A DNA stretch of 51,205 bases from Podochytrium sp. JEL0797 (taxonomy: Eukaryota > Chytridiomycota > Chytridiomycetes > Chytridiales > Chytriomycetaceae). The position numbers were made by a program, and so were the translations under genes. How positions within the stretch are numbered: the stretch's first letter is position 1; every line of letters begins with the position of its first letter. The notes under the pieces were generated by a model. It was not told the DNA's origin. It saw only the letters and a list, made by a program, of their open reading frames with translations, and made no database searches. Shown here in pieces: positions 7,900 through 19,659 of the stretch. The stretch covers positions 1-51,205 of the forward strand of contig JADGJG010000075.1 in the NCBI GenBank assembly GCA_027596195.1. The letters are read 5' to 3'.

Positions 7900-10800
7900 A
7901 TGCAGATTCGGCATCTCAAATCCATAGTACCGGCCGGCGAGTCCCCGGCACGCATCTCGGCCATCGCATGGTCTCTCAACAACCAAAAACTGGCCGTGGC
8001 GGGATCTGATCGCGTCATCACTCTGTACGACGAAACAGGTCAGTTTGTTTGCTTCATGCATTATTATTACACAATGCACGCGTCTCACTCTTCAGTCACG
8101 CGTCTTAATATACGATCATCCCATCTCCTTATCCCTCCCTTTAATTTCTTCAAACTGATCGCATCCCAACAAATTCAAAACACAACCCCCCTGACAACAA
8201 AAACACATCCCAGGCGAACGCAAAGACCGCTTCTCAACCAAACCCGCTGACCCCAAATCCTCTAAACCATACTACATCTGCTCCCTCGCCTTCTCCCCAG
8301 ACTCCACCAAACTCGCCGTCGCACAAAGCGATTGCGTCGTGTTTGTCTACAAACTCGGTCTCGACTGGGGTGAAAAAAAATCAATTTGCAACAAGCTTAT
8401 TCAGACGGCTGAAATTACCTGTCTTGCGTGGCCCCGTGAGCAACCGAATGCCGTTGTTTTCGGTATGACGGATGGGAAAGTGAGAGTTGGGAATTTGAAG
8501 ACCAATAAGGCGGCTACGTTGTATCAGACTGAGAGTTGTGTCGTTTCTGTGAGTAGCAGTTTGGACGGGAATGCCGTGATTACTGGTGGGTCACCGTAGC
8601 GAAGCAAAGAAGCGAAGTGGTTTAGCGCGCGGAAGCACCGCAGCGCGTGGCGAAGCCAATAAAAGCAAGCGCGCAGCGAAGCAAAGCTGAGCGCGAAGCG
8701 AAGCGAGTCATCGAATGGGACTCGATGCAAAGCCACGAAGAGCTTCGAGAAATGACACGCTCAACGCGTTTCTCACCCTCCTTCTCCTTCATTTCTTTTT
8801 CACAGGCCACTTGGATGGAACCATCAATCGCTTCTTTTTCGACGACGGAGTCACAGGGGTGAGTGAAAAACAAATTTTAAACCTTCGTCGTTTTTAATCT
8901 GACACAAAAAAATCAATACAAGGCTTCCCAAGGAAAATTCACAACCCACACATGTGTCCCCAACGCCATTGCGTGGGGCGAACACGTGGTTGCTGCCGGC
9001 AACGACAAATGCGTCGTGTTTTACGACACCAACGGCCGAGTCTTGCAAGATTTTGATTACTCGCGAGATGAGGAGGAACAAGAGTTTACGGTGATTGAAT
9101 TTTCACCGAGTGGACAGAGCGTGGTTGTGGGTAGTTTCAACAGGTGCGTGCATTTATTGGGGCTCACCCAAAAAGTGACCGCACACTCACATCAACCCCA
9201 GATTCCACGTCTACAACTACTCCACCTCCAAACGCGCCTGGGAAGAAGCTCCCCTCAAAGTCATTGAAAATTTCTACACCGTCACGGGCCTCGCGTGGAA
9301 ACCGGACGGCTCGCGCCTGATTGCAGGCAATATGTGCGGGGCTGTCGAAATGTTTGACTGTTGCCTGCGTCGATCGAGATACAAGGGCAAGTTTGAATTC
9401 ACATACGTGTCGCCTTCGCAGGTGATTGTGAAGAGGCTTTCTACTGGTAATAACATTGTTTGAGTTTGAGAACCGTGTTGTACCCTCTCGAATAACTAAC
9501 GTTTTCCTCCCACAAAAAAACAGGCTCCCGAATCGTCCTCAAATCCCACTACGGCTACGAAATCCAAAAAGTAAACATCTTCCAAGACCAATTCCTCATT
9601 GCCAACACGCCCGACACCCTCCTCATGGGGGACCTCGCTTCCTGCAAACTCTCCGAAATCCCATGGACGGGCGTCGGCAACGAAAAGTTCCATTTCGACA
9701 ACCCGAACGTGTGTCTCGTGTTCAACGCGGGCGAGCTCTCGCTTGTCGAGTATGGTGTGAATGAAATCTTGGGCAGTTGTCGTACCGAGCATATGAATCC
9801 GCATTTGATTAGTGTGCGGTTGAATGAGAGGAAGAGTGACAAGGATGTGAAGCGGATTGCATATTTGGTGGATCTGCAAACGATTCATGTGATGGATTTG
9901 GTGAGTGGATTGAATTTGGCGGCGATTGGACATGATGCCAGAATTGATTGGTTGGAGGTAAAATGAGTGCACTCTATTTTTCTTGTTGTTCATTTTGATG
10001 CTCACATTCACCGCTCAATACCAGCTCTCCGGAAAAGCCAACAAACTCCTCTTCCGCGACCGCAACCAACAACTCCACCTCTACGACCTCACGACCCAAA
10101 CACGCACCACCCTCCTCCACTACTGCACCTACGTCCAATGGGTCCCCAACTCGGACGTTGTCGTGGCTCAGTCCCGCAACAACCTCTGCATCTGGTACGC
10201 CATCGACTCTCCCGAACGCGTCACCATGTTTCCCATCAAAGGCGACGTGGAAGACATTGAACGTGAGTCGGGCAAAACCGAAGTCGTGGTCGACGAAGGC
10301 GTCAACACCGTCTCCTACACTCTCGACGAGAGTTTGATTGAATTCGGAACAGCTTTGGAAGACAAGGATTACGACCGTGCGATCGTGTTGTTGGAAACGC
10401 TCGATTCGACGCCGGAAAGTTTGGCCATGTGGAAGTCTCTTTCGGGGGTCGCGTTGAAGGATGAAAAGATTGCGGTTGCACAGAGGTGTTTTGCGGCGTT
10501 GGGGGATGTGGCGATGGCGAGGTATCTGGCGAATATTGGGGAAAAGGTGGAGCGGATGGAGGGAGATGTGAGTATTTTTTTGTTGTTGTATTCCCTCGCC
10601 ATTGTCATTTCGTTTTGTTGACAGTTTTGTTTTTTTGCACCTCCGTAAACAGTCTTCGTATTTGATCCGCGCCCGGCTCGCCGTCCTCGACAAACAATTC
10701 AATGTGGCCGAAAACATATTCCTCGAACACGTTCGTACCCCCCGAGAAAAGTACACTTCCATCCATCCTCACAACAAAAATATAGGGAAAAGTTGACGAA

Positions 10801-13800
10801 TGCATGGCCATGTACCAAGAAATGCACAAATGGGACAAATCCATCAAAGTCGCCGAATTCAAAAACCACGGCGACTTGGACCACATGAAGCGCAATTACT
10901 TCCAGTGGTTGATTGATTCCGGGCAGGAGGATAAGGCGGGCGAGTTGAAGGAGGAGGAAGGGGAGGTTGTGTCGGCGATTAATTTGTATTTGAAAGGAGG
11001 TGAGTTTTTTTTTGTGAGTGGAAATGCGGATGCGGACTGAAAACGCCAAAATTGGAAAGGGTTGCCTGCGCGTGCTGCATTCTTGCTCAACAAGAGTGGG
11101 CTCAATCAAGTGGATATCATGGAGAGAGTCGCATCGTCTTTGTTCAAATCCGGCCTGTTTGAAAAGGTAACGATAAAATGAGAAACGAGAGGGAAAAGTA
11201 AATCACTAAACCCTTCCACAAGGCAGGTGAACTATTCGAAAAACTCGATAGCTGCGACCGCGCCATGGACGCCTACAAACGCGGTAAAGCCTTCCGCGCC
11301 GCCGTCGAACTATCCCGCGTCATGTACCCACACCAAGTCGTTGTGCTCGAAGAGCAATGGGGAGACCACCTCGTTTCCCAAAAGCAAATGGACGCCGCAA
11401 TCAACCATTACATCGAGGCGGGTAAATCGTTCAAGGCGATTGAGGCCGCAATTGCGGCCAAGCAGTGGAAAAAGGCTGTCGGGATCGTGGATTGTTTGGA
11501 TCCTCCTGAAAGTGGGAAACCGTACTTTCTGGAACTGGCGCAGCATTTCGCGTCTATTTCGGATTACTCGTTGGCTGAAAAGTATTATGTGGCTGCACGC
11601 AAGCCGCAAGAGGCGGTCGACATGTACACGAAAGCGAATAAATGGGAGAAAGCGCATTCGTTGGCAACCACGTACATGAACCCGGATGAGGTCGCATATT
11701 TGTACATTAGCCAGGCGAAGGATATGGAAGCTGCTGGTTTGTAAAAACTGCTTGGTCTTGATTTTGGCGTCCATTAATTTCTAACCTCTTCCTTTGACTT
11801 TTAGGTAAATTGAAGGAGGCCGAGAAACTATACCTCACCGTGCGCGAACCCGATCTTGCCATCAACATGTACAAGAACCACAAACACTATGACCAAATGA
11901 TTCGTCTCGTCACGAGTTATCACAAGGACTTGCTAACGGAAACGCATTTGTACCTTGGAAAAACGTTGGAAACAGAGGGCAACTTCAAGCAGGCAGAACA
12001 TCATTATGTGGAAGGAAAAGATTGGAAGTCAGCTATTAATATGTATTGCGCCAACAATTTGTATGAAGACGCGTATCGGGTGAGCTTCCGGTTATTATTT
12101 TTCGCGTGGCTGCCAGCTTCTGATATGTTTGAGTGCAGGTCGCAAAAAGCCATGGAGGAAGCAACTCCACCAAACAGGTGGCATATTTGTGGGCTCGATC
12201 GCTTGGTGGCGAATCAGCGGTGAAGTTGCTGACCAAATTTGGGCTGCTGGAAGCCGCGATCGACTTTGCCACCGAAAACGGCGCCTTTGAATTCGCGTTC
12301 GAGTTGTCCCGATTTGCAGACAAGTTTAAGCTGTCTGATATACACTACAAACATGGTAAACATGAACCCTTGCTTGTTTATGGCCTCATTCGCTTACCAA
12401 CCTTTCCCTATCACCCTCCCAGCAATGTTCTTGGAAGACGAGGGTAAATTCAAGGAGGCCGAAAGTGCGTTCATCCTGGCCGGAAAGCCGAAAGAAGCCA
12501 TCCTCATGTACATCCACACCGAAAACTGGACCGAAGCACTCCATGTGGCCGAAACCTACGAACCCAACAGCGCTCCCGAAGTCCTCATCAGCCAAGCCAA
12601 AGTCTCATTCGACCGCAAAGACTACTCATCAACCGAAACCCTCATGCTACGCGCACAACGACCCGACCTCGTCATCAAACTCTACAAAGACAACGACATG
12701 TGGAAAGAATGTCTCCAATTCGCCAAACAATACGTCCCGAACCGCGTCTCAGACCTACACGAAGAATACAACAAAATCCTCACAAACCGCGCCAACTCAT
12801 CCGGCGGCAAAGAAGAAATCCTCCAATCGATCCGCGTGTTGGAACAACAAAAGGACTTTGCACGCGCCATCGACTTGTACCTCAAATTCAACGTCCCGCA
12901 AGTCACGGACGTGGAGTTTTTGGAACAGGTGTGGGAAAAGGCGGCGGAACTTGCCATCAAGTTTGTGCCGGACCGTGGGCAGGAGGTTGTCACGACTGTT
13001 TGCACGCGGTTGATTGGGATCAAAAAGTTTGAACAGGCAGCAGAGTTTTACATGTCGATTGAAATGTACCGGGATGCGATTGATTGTTATGCACGTGTTG
13101 GGCAGTGGGAGAAGGCCAAGGAGGTGGTCAACATTGCTCCGCGGTTTGGAGAGTATCTCGAGACAACGTACATTTCGCATCTCAAGAATCAGCAGAATGC
13201 AGACGCGCTGGTGAATGTGGATGCAACGGCGGGGTTGGATTTGTTTGCGCAACGAGGGGATTGGGACAAGTGTTTGGATAAGGCTTCGAGTTTGGGGCCT
13301 GAGATTCTGCACAAATACCTCACGATCTATACAGTCAATCTCATCAAGGAGGAAAAATACGAAGTGGCGGCACAGAGTATTGTCAAATATGGCGTGCAGC
13401 ATAGTTCAACGAACTTGGATGTTTATTTGAGGTTGACCCGCGAAATCTTGCACAGTGGATCGCCACCCGGACTGGCTGCAATCAGAGAGTTACTGTACAA
13501 GCTGGTATGTGTTTTTGCATTTGGTCTTTTCTTTCCTAAATCCTCGCAACTGGTTCAACAGATCACCGCATCGCCAAACGTGAATCCGACATTCCACAAA
13601 TACCTCTTCATCTCGCACATTCTGACTCTCCGAAACTATTGCACGAAAAAACGAGAGCTGTATTATCTTGCTGCTAGGCAGAGTATTTCTCTGCTGCGAT
13701 ACATTGGAGAAATCCCACCCGACAGAGCATTCTACGAAGCGGGACACTTCTCAAAGGTTGGTTTTATCAAAACAGCAACAAGACATGATCTAAATTGTTA

Positions 13801-14398
13801 TATTTTAGCTCGCTGGAATTAATAACATGGCGTTTGTTTGCTGGAATCGATATTTGGATATCAGCGACGCGATTGAAGAAGGCGATGCGTCCTTGTTGGA
13901 AAACGCGGACTTTGTCAACACGGATGTTCCGTTTGACGTAGAGCTGCCCTCTGAAAATTCAAATGTGAGTATTGTGTGTTCGCCTTTTTTTTTGCTGTTC
14001 GGACATCTGATGATTGGAAACACACAGGAGAAACAAAGAGACACTGTCAGAGATTGGGTCCTGCAGGTGTCCCTGGATCAAAAAATCAAGCAAGAGATTG
14101 ACCGCCGAAACTGTGACGACTGTGGAACGCGCATTTATGATGCATCGTTGAGTTGCTTCAACTGCAAGACCGTTTCAGAGCCTTGCATCATCACGGGTGC
14201 GTACTGTTTGATTCCTGAACTCACGTTAGTAGAATCTAACGCGTATTTCATACTCCTTCAGGTTATCCAATCACGCGCAACAAGGTCAAATGCAATTCTT
14301 GCGGGAAATGCGCCAACAAGGACGATTGGAACAAGTTTACAATGATTGAACATGTTTGCCCTTGGTGTGGGACAAATCAGCAGCCTGTGTTCTTGTGA
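7900..14398 (+). CDS. IFT172: Intraflagellar transport protein 172 (IFT-B complex)
   Basis: Predicted 18 exons: 7900-8038, 8214-8585, 8806-8858, 8923-9143, 9202-9446, 9524-9957, 10025-10567, 10653-10730, 10786-10999, 11060-11166, 11223-11736, 11805-12079, 12139-12355, 12423-13504, 13562-13756, 13809-13964, 14028-14196, 14262-14398. All borders are GT-AG and the frame stays open, giving 1716 aa, the usual IFT172 length. N-terminal ~600 residues are WD40 propellers ([40 protein letters not shown]). The rest is a TPR-like solenoid ([48 protein letters not shown]). IFT172 is a peripheral IFT-B subunit carrying cargo along the axoneme and working at train turnaround at the ciliary tip. The C-terminus (1644-1707) carries Cys pairs C1644/C1647, C1658/C1661, C1682/C1685 and C1704/C1707, a likely zinc-binding end. 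Confidence 0.97.
8597..8712. repeat. Low-complexity AGCGAAG-rich tract in IFT172 intron 2
   Basis: Within intron 2 (8586-8805) the words GCGAAGC, AGCGAAG and GCGCG recur irregularly (GTAGCGAAGCAAAGAAGCG, GTGGCGAAGCC, GCGCAGCGAAGCAAAGC, GCGCGAAGCGAAGCG). It is purine- and GC-rich, unlike the AT-rich introns around it. It looks like a degenerate short tandem repeat. Confidence 0.6.
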
Positions 14399-14481
14399 TG
14401 ACCATTTTAATTATTTGTAGAATTCGTTGGAGAAAAAATTAGAAAAAAAACAAATTGTCTCGATAAAATCCAAACATTGAA

Positions 14482-15015
14482 ATGGAGCAGCGCAAATCAG
14501 TACGAGACGCACTTAGTGATATGGTTGGATTCTGCCCTAAAGGTATACGCATTTGCTTCAATCAAATCGCGTGTTCGAAGTCCGACGTTTGTCAGTTGCG
14601 AATTGCGTGGCGCCCGATCCTTCGGATATCTTGATACTGCGGGCTGCAAACACTGGCCGATACTATCAAAACTAAAATATTCATGTTCTGCAGATGCGAT
14701 CGGATGGCTCTATGCAGCCAGGTATGTGCTCGCTTCCCGTCGATCGAAACGAACGCGATTCTGAATTACTTCAAAAACAGAGGATTCTACAAGTTGAAAG
14801 ACTACCATTCAGTGATCGAATGTGTGACACCAGCGCTTAGAAACGAAAGAACAAAACGGGAGGCGCAGCATTTACTCGCGTTCAGCTTTTTGCAAACGGG
14901 TCAAACGGAGGCTGCGGCGGGTGCATTTTTCAAGAGCATCAGTTATGGAAATGACACAGACTGGCAGCCGTTGGTTGAATTGTTTATGGATCAGCCAAAA
15001 CTGACGCTGAAATAA
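14482..15015 (+). CDS. Small TPR-like protein, ~107 aa
   Basis: Three predicted exons: 14482-14542, 14694-14721, 14781-15015. The joins are GT-AG and give a continuous frame starting MEQRKSVRDALSDMVGFCPK. The main exon contains helix-turn-helix pairs typical of tetratricopeptide repeats: GFYKLKDYHSVIECVTPAL and HLLAFSFLQTGQTEAAAGAF, followed by a short tail. TPRs are protein-interaction modules, and the partner is unknown. It starts only 83 bases after the IFT172 stop in the same direction and ends 31 bases from the stop of the convergent epimerase gene. The 28-base middle exon is small but needed to keep the frame. The last exon is secure; the upstream exons are less so. Confidence 0.65.
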
Positions 15016-15046
15016 TTCAGGAATAGACATATTTTATTTCAAAAAT

Positions 15047-16073
15047 TTAACGGATCAACTGCTCTCCAACCCACTTCTCGCCAGCCTTCAAAACAACCGG
15101 CGTTGCAATCTGACCCACCTCAACACAAAGCATGTGCTTCTGTCCACCCGTCTGGAAGTCGCCCATTCCAGCCGACTTCTCCCACGGGTTCCACACAACC
15201 ACATCATCGAATCCACTGGTCGTGAAAGAGGTCGTAACTTGACCCTTCTCGAGAATCGACGCACCAGCGCTGCCCACGCCGTAATAAACGCGGTCGACTT
15301 CACTTTGGATTCCAACGAGCTCGTTTTGTTCGGTGGCCTTGAAAGTTTGGCGGATTTTTTCGTCGTACACCTTTCCTTGGAGTCCCTTGACTTGAGCGTG
15401 GTCGATATCCTGAAAAAGAAAGAGAGTAAGAGACCGAATCATTAGGGTGAGGAAAAAACACGTGGATACGAACGTTGACGGCAAAGTACGTGTGCAACAA
15501 GCTGGTGAAGCTGAATGGCCCGTTTCCAGTGTTCTCACAGCACAAGGAAGTTTTGAGCGTTTCCGGGGTCAAGGTGAGAGTGTAAACGAGCTTGAATTCG
15601 TGTGGCCAGAGTCCGGCAAGTGGGGCAGCGACGCCAGATGGGTCCAACGAGAAGGAGACGATCGTTTCAGTGGCAGAGACGGTCTGGGTACCAGCGTAGG
15701 TCCACCTTGTTGTGTGGGGATTTTAAGGCAACTGTTATGAAACAGGCAAGCACGATCACGCCGTGCAACTTACTTGGACAGTCTGGCGAATCCATGCTGG
15801 GGCAATCCGAATTCGGCGTTGGGTCCAAAGTGCGGGAACACAATGGGGCTGGAGAATGCGTGGTTGTTAACACGTGTTGTTAACTGGCGATAACGAGGCT
15901 CACATTCCGCCTCGAACTGCCTTGGATCCGTCGAGAATCGCCTTGTTGGAAAGGAAGAGCTTCTCTTTTCCGTTCGAGATCCAGCTGGTAACAGTGGCGC
16001 CGAAGAAGTAGATGTCAGCAGAGCTGTTGCCGCAGGTGATGTGGACTTTGTCGTTCTCGATTGTGACGGTCAT
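15047..16073 (-). CDS. Glucose-6-phosphate 1-epimerase (aldose-1-epimerase-like)
   Basis: Four predicted exons on the reverse strand: 16073-15904, 15848-15774, 15705-15474, 15409-15047. They sum to 840 bases (279 aa) with all joins in frame. Family hallmarks are visible: FFGATVTSW near the N-terminus, IPIVFPHFG, the active-site block HGFARLSKWTY, LLHTYFAV carrying the second His, and DDVVVWNPWEKSAGMGDF with CVEVGQI near the C-terminus. This matches the yeast YMR099c/bacterial YeaD group, which interconverts alpha and beta anomers of hexose 6-phosphates in the cytosol. Length and motif order are normal for the family. It is convergent with the small TPR gene. Confidence 0.9.
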
Positions 16074-16384
16074 TTTTCGATGATTTTTTTGGCATGGATT
16101 GGTGACTCATTGCGGCTTGGTGATCACCGGAAGAGAAGGGCGGAAATCCAAATATCAGACGTATTCTACCTGCCCGTTTTCATTGTTCTCTCTTTGACAG
16201 AATCGCAACATGGTTTTTTTTGGATTGGAATTCTGCCGGGAATCTGTTGCGAAACTTTTGGCAAACTTGTCCGCACCGCACCCTCGTCTCGTCCGAGCTA
16301 CCAACAAACATGTAAGAGGTTGCGTTTCAATCGGTCAAATGAACTGAGCTCCGATCAGCTTGCCAATCTTCAGCAAAACGAACA
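16074..16384. other. Divergent intergenic region, no gene seen
   Basis: About 310 bases between the start codons of the epimerase (leftward) and the zinc-finger gene (rightward), so it should hold both promoters. It contains pyrimidine-rich and A/T-rich stretches. No frame or motif was recognised. Confidence 0.5.
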
Positions 16385-17762
16385 ATGTTCTCGATCGGGA
16401 CTCTCCAACCGCACCAGCAGCAGCAGCAACAACAACCGCGAGGCAGAGGCCGCCCAAGAAGGACCCCAAAACTTGACCCAATCGTTCCGCATCCATTGAC
16501 TCGCGATTCTGGGACTCACCAACCGCGCAAACGCACGCCACCCGCCGGCAACGCTGGAGAACACTCTCCCACGGACTCTGCCATGTCTCTGGAGCTTGAT
16601 CGTGATCGTGAAGTCTTGTGCTCTGCGTGTGGAGGCCGATTTGAGCGTTCTCGTGACGGGAATCATGGAGCAGACTTATTCTTGAATACGCCGTCAATGT
16701 GTTATCACTGGTAACGATTGATTCGACGTGAAATCAACCCCTTGTACTTATAATTTGGAACGCAGGGGATGTGTTCCAGCGGGTCTCGTGGCCACCGCGA
16801 AAAGAGAAAACTTCTCCGGATTCGAGAGACTGCCAATGGCCGCACAGTTTCTTGTATACAGAGCGTTAGTGAGAGGATCTATAGAGGTGAGGAGGATGGG
16901 ATAAGGGGGGGAGAGTTCGATCGTTTTCCTATCAGTGGCTGATTGGTGTCTGCAGGTCGAATCCGTCTTCAGCAAACCTCACGCAATGCATACGCACCAG
17001 AAGCAAGAGCCCCATTCTATTAACAATACCTCTCTTCCACTCGTGTTTGTCGACGCCAACCTCAAACGAAACGGAGTCGTACCGAGTTGCTTTACCCAAC
17101 CGTCTCTCCCGACGTCGGAACCGGGCCCCGAACACTTTGACGATCTCGATTTCCCAGACGAGTTTCTCTTCAGAGACACCATTTGTTCGACCGCCATTCA
17201 TCAACGCAAGCAGATGCAACGAACGAAACTCATGTCTCACATGCACGTGCCCACACCTCCCCGCGAAACGATCACGATTGATTTGACAAGAGTGTTGACC
17301 CGCCAACAACCTCGCGACCGTCAGCAGCAAAAGCAGGATGAAGATGCGAGCTTGCTCAGCGACGCGTCGTCCCTGTCGAGCATTTCCGATCAGAGCGATG
17401 CGGATCCCTCCGACTCGGAGCTCTCGGCGGTTTCGTACCTTTCTTCATCCGAAGAGGACACTGTGAGCCTTCCTGGGGCACATGAAAAGGAGCGGACGCT
17501 TGCTTCCAAGACGGTGCAACGAACCAAGAGAATCCCATCGAGAACCGGCACTACGGCGACTCGTCCGCTCTCGTTTCTTTGCCATGAATGCGGCATCAGT
17601 TTCAAGCGGCCTCAGGACCTCAGGAGGCACGCGGTTCACGGGCATGAGAAGGACAAGCTCGCGGACGTGATTGAAAACCGGAAGTGCGGGTTGTGTGGGA
17701 TTATTTTTAGCCGCAGAGACGCCATGCTCAGACATGCGAGATTGCGTCGATGCACCAAATAA
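16385..17762 (+). CDS. PARP-type plus C2H2 zinc-finger nuclear protein
   Basis: Three predicted exons: 16385-16710, 16766-16886, 16956-17762; the frame is continuous for 417 aa. A Gln tract (~residues 11-17) and an RGRGRPRR basic patch (AT-hook-like) open the protein. Residues 79-111 give C79-x2-C82 ... H108-x2-C111 in a CYHWGCVPAG context followed by GFERLP, which resembles the PARP/DNA-ligase-III type finger (WxHxxC then GFxxL). An acidic Ser-rich middle (SLLSDASSLSSISDQSD) follows. Two C-terminal fingers are seen: C358-x2-C361 with His at 374/377, and C393-x2-C396 ... H409 ... C415. DNA binding is a reasonable inference. A transcription factor or DNA-damage-associated protein are both possible. 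Confidence 0.75.
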
Positions 17763-17841
17763 CTTGTAATTTTTTAATTCCCTTCGTTGAATAAATAAGC
17801 AAGGTTGAAAAAAAACATTCGAAAACCCCTTCCCCAATCCC

Positions 17842-18487
17842 ATGTTCTGGTGGATTGCGAAACAAATCGTCATTTTCCTCGTCGTTATGGTCGTTATGCA
17901 GGTCCGGCAGACCTCTCTCTTCTCATCTTCAAGATGCGTGAATTAACTCCTCCCCCATAGATCATTGTCCCATTCGTTTCGAAGCTGTTTTGGCCCCCCA
18001 AGTTTGGAAGCCTCGTCGAGCCCATCCAAGGGCTGAAGTTTATCAAAGGAACGGAATTCGAAGTTCCGAATACAAAGGAAAAGAAGGTGACAGTTCTGGA
18101 GCACTGGTGAGCTTGGTTTTTCGTGGTGGTTTTTGGAAGTTGCGCTTACCGAGATATCGCAGGGCAACGTGGTGTGGACCTTGCGTCAAGGGCATTCCAC
18201 ACATTACGGAAGTGGCAAAGAAGTTTCCGCAGGTGTCCTTCGTGGGAGTCACGCAAGAAAAGGATGAAGCTGTTGTCCAAGCGTTCGTGAAGCAGATGGG
18301 AGACAAGATGGATTACGCGGTCGCGATTGATGCTCGAGGAGCCATCAAGAAGGTGGTTTCGGACTCTGGCGGGATGGGAATCCCTCATGCAATCATTATT
18401 GGTGTCGATGGGAAGATGCTGTGGGCGGGACACCCGATGAGCCCCGACTTTGAAGTGCAAATCGAAGCTGCGTTGAAGGCAGAATAA
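17842..18487 (+). CDS. Membrane-anchored thioredoxin-fold (TlpA/ResA-like) protein
   Basis: Three predicted exons: 17842-17901, 17961-18106, 18163-18487 (176 aa). Residues ~8-28 form an uncleaved signal anchor or membrane segment (QIVIFLVVMVVMQIIVPFV). The redox active site is W-C73-G-P-C76 in the context LEHWATWCGPCVKGIP, and the cis-proline is P143 (GMGIPHAIII). Spacing and the VSFVGVTQEKDE segment fit the TlpA/ResA/AhpC-TSA branch, which act as thiol-disulfide reductases. Location (ER, mitochondrial intermembrane space or other) cannot be read from sequence. It is convergent with the next gene, with 45 bases between stops. Confidence 0.87.
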
Positions 18488-18532
18488 GGGGCGTGTTGAC
18501 GATTCGAATTCATGAACAACAGACGCGTCGGT

Positions 18533-19393
18533 TTATTTTTTGTAACGCTCTTCCTCGGCATAATATTCGTTGAAGCCAACCACGTCCTTCGTTTCCTCGA
18601 ACGAAACCATGTGAGGATCGGTTGGTTCCTCGTTCGAAATCGCCTTCAGCACGTCCTGCATCGCCTTAATCGACGCGCCAAGCAAACTGAGCGGATATGC
18701 TGCGATTTTGTATCCCATTCCGCCAAGCTCCGTTGGTGGCAAGATTGGAGTCACCCCATTCTCCACCATATTCGCCATCTTCCATCCAGGCACTTCGCGG
18801 CAATACCGGACCATCTCCTCTTTCGACCGCGGTGCTTCCAAAAACGTAATATCCGCGCCGAGACGCACAAACTCGTTGCACCGCTCAATCGCCTCCTCCA
18901 ATCCAAGCCCTTCTCTCGCATCCGTACGCGCCATAATCACAATATCTTGACCCGATTCGGCACGCGCGTCGACAGCGGCTTGGATGCGTGCGTACGCTTC
19001 TTCACGCGAGACCACGGATTTGCCCTTAGTGTGGCCGCAACGTTTGGGAGAGACTTGGTCCTCAATCATTATCCCAGCCATCCCCGCTTGAATGTAGCCA
19101 CGCACCGTGCGTTTGACGTTGAGTGCGTTTCCGTATCCCGTGTCGGCGTCACCGATGCAGGGGATGTGTTTGAGGGAGGCAGTGATGGTCTGTGCGGTGT
19201 GCAGCATTTCGGAGAAGGAGATGAGTTGTGTGTCGGGGAATCCGTGGACGGCAGAGGTTCCGAAGCCCGTCATGAATGTGAGTTTGAAACCGCCGCGCTC
19301 AATGAGGCGCGCTGTGAGGCCGTCGTAACAGCATGGCATGGATTGAATGCCTTCTTCAGAGAGGAGCGCGCGGAGCTTTTCGGCGGGACTCAT
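18533..19393 (-). CDS. Isocitrate lyase/PEP-mutase superfamily enzyme
   Basis: Single exon, 286 aa, complete from MSPAEKLRALL. Superfamily signatures are present: YDGLTARLIERGGF near the start, the metal/substrate loop GDADTGYGN (D82, D84), IEDQ at 110-113, and the catalytic lid PKRCGH with C119 and H121, followed by IMARTDAR. These define the methylisocitrate lyase / 2,3-dimethylmalate lyase / oxaloacetate hydrolase / carboxyphosphonoenolpyruvate mutase group. They cleave or rearrange C-C or C-P bonds of 2- or 3-carboxylates. The length is that of the short PEP-mutase type rather than of true isocitrate lyase. The exact substrate cannot be set by eye. Confidence 0.9.
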   Translation of the reverse strand: MSPAEKLRALLSEEGIQSMPCCYDGLTARLIERGGFKLTFMTGFGTSAVHGFPDTQLISFSEMLHTAQTITASLKHIPCIGDADTGYGNALNVKRTVRGYIQAGMAGIMIEDQVSPKRCGHTKGKSVVSREEAYARIQAAVDARAESGQDIVIMARTDAREGLGLEEAIERCNEFVRLGADITFLEAPRSKEEMVRYCREVPGWKMANMVENGVTPILPPTELGGMGYKIAAYPLSLLGASIKAMQDVLKAISNEEPTDPHMVSFEETKDVVGFNEYYAEEERYKK

Positions 19394-19496
19394 TGTGCGA
19401 GAGGGTGTCGGCGTTATCTCGTCCTTTGAAATCGCGATGATAAAAAAACGCGTTTTGATGGATCACCCCTGGATGGCACTCTTCATTTTTGATCCC

Positions 19497-19590
19497 CTTC
19501 ACAATTGCTTCCACATATAAAATACATGATTCCCTCCGCGGGATCCGCCCTAATCGTCGTTGGCTGCACCCGATACGCAAACTTTTCCGT
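19497..19590 (-). pseudogene. Dispersed 3' fragment of the 23-25 kb gene family
   Basis: This stretch aligns with the 3' coding end of the gene at 23171-23974. Shared words include CTTCCACA(T/A)A...AATACAT, CCCTCCGC(G/A)GGAT, CAATCGTC/TAATCGTC and CGATACGCAAACTTTT. Translation on the reverse strand retains KFAYR...DPAEGIMYFI, compared with KFAYR...NPAEGNMYFL in the intact gene. Only the last ~30 codons are present and the frame then drifts. It lies 3.6 kb from the nearest intact member, in the same orientation. Confidence 0.8.
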
Positions 19591-19659
19591 CACCCCACCG
19601 ACATGCTCTGAGGAAAGAGAGACTCCCCCTTGAAATGGTTCCGCGAGGTGGGGTGCGCT

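Noticed and set aside
8586..8805. GCGAAGC-rich stretch considered as a hidden exon of IFT172
   Set aside because: The flanking exons join in frame and match the WD40 region without it, and it contains an early stop in the exon frame.
18512..19429. 305-codon rightward frame, His/Arg-rich
   Set aside because: Antisense of the PEP-mutase-like gene, whose catalytic motifs are on the reverse strand.
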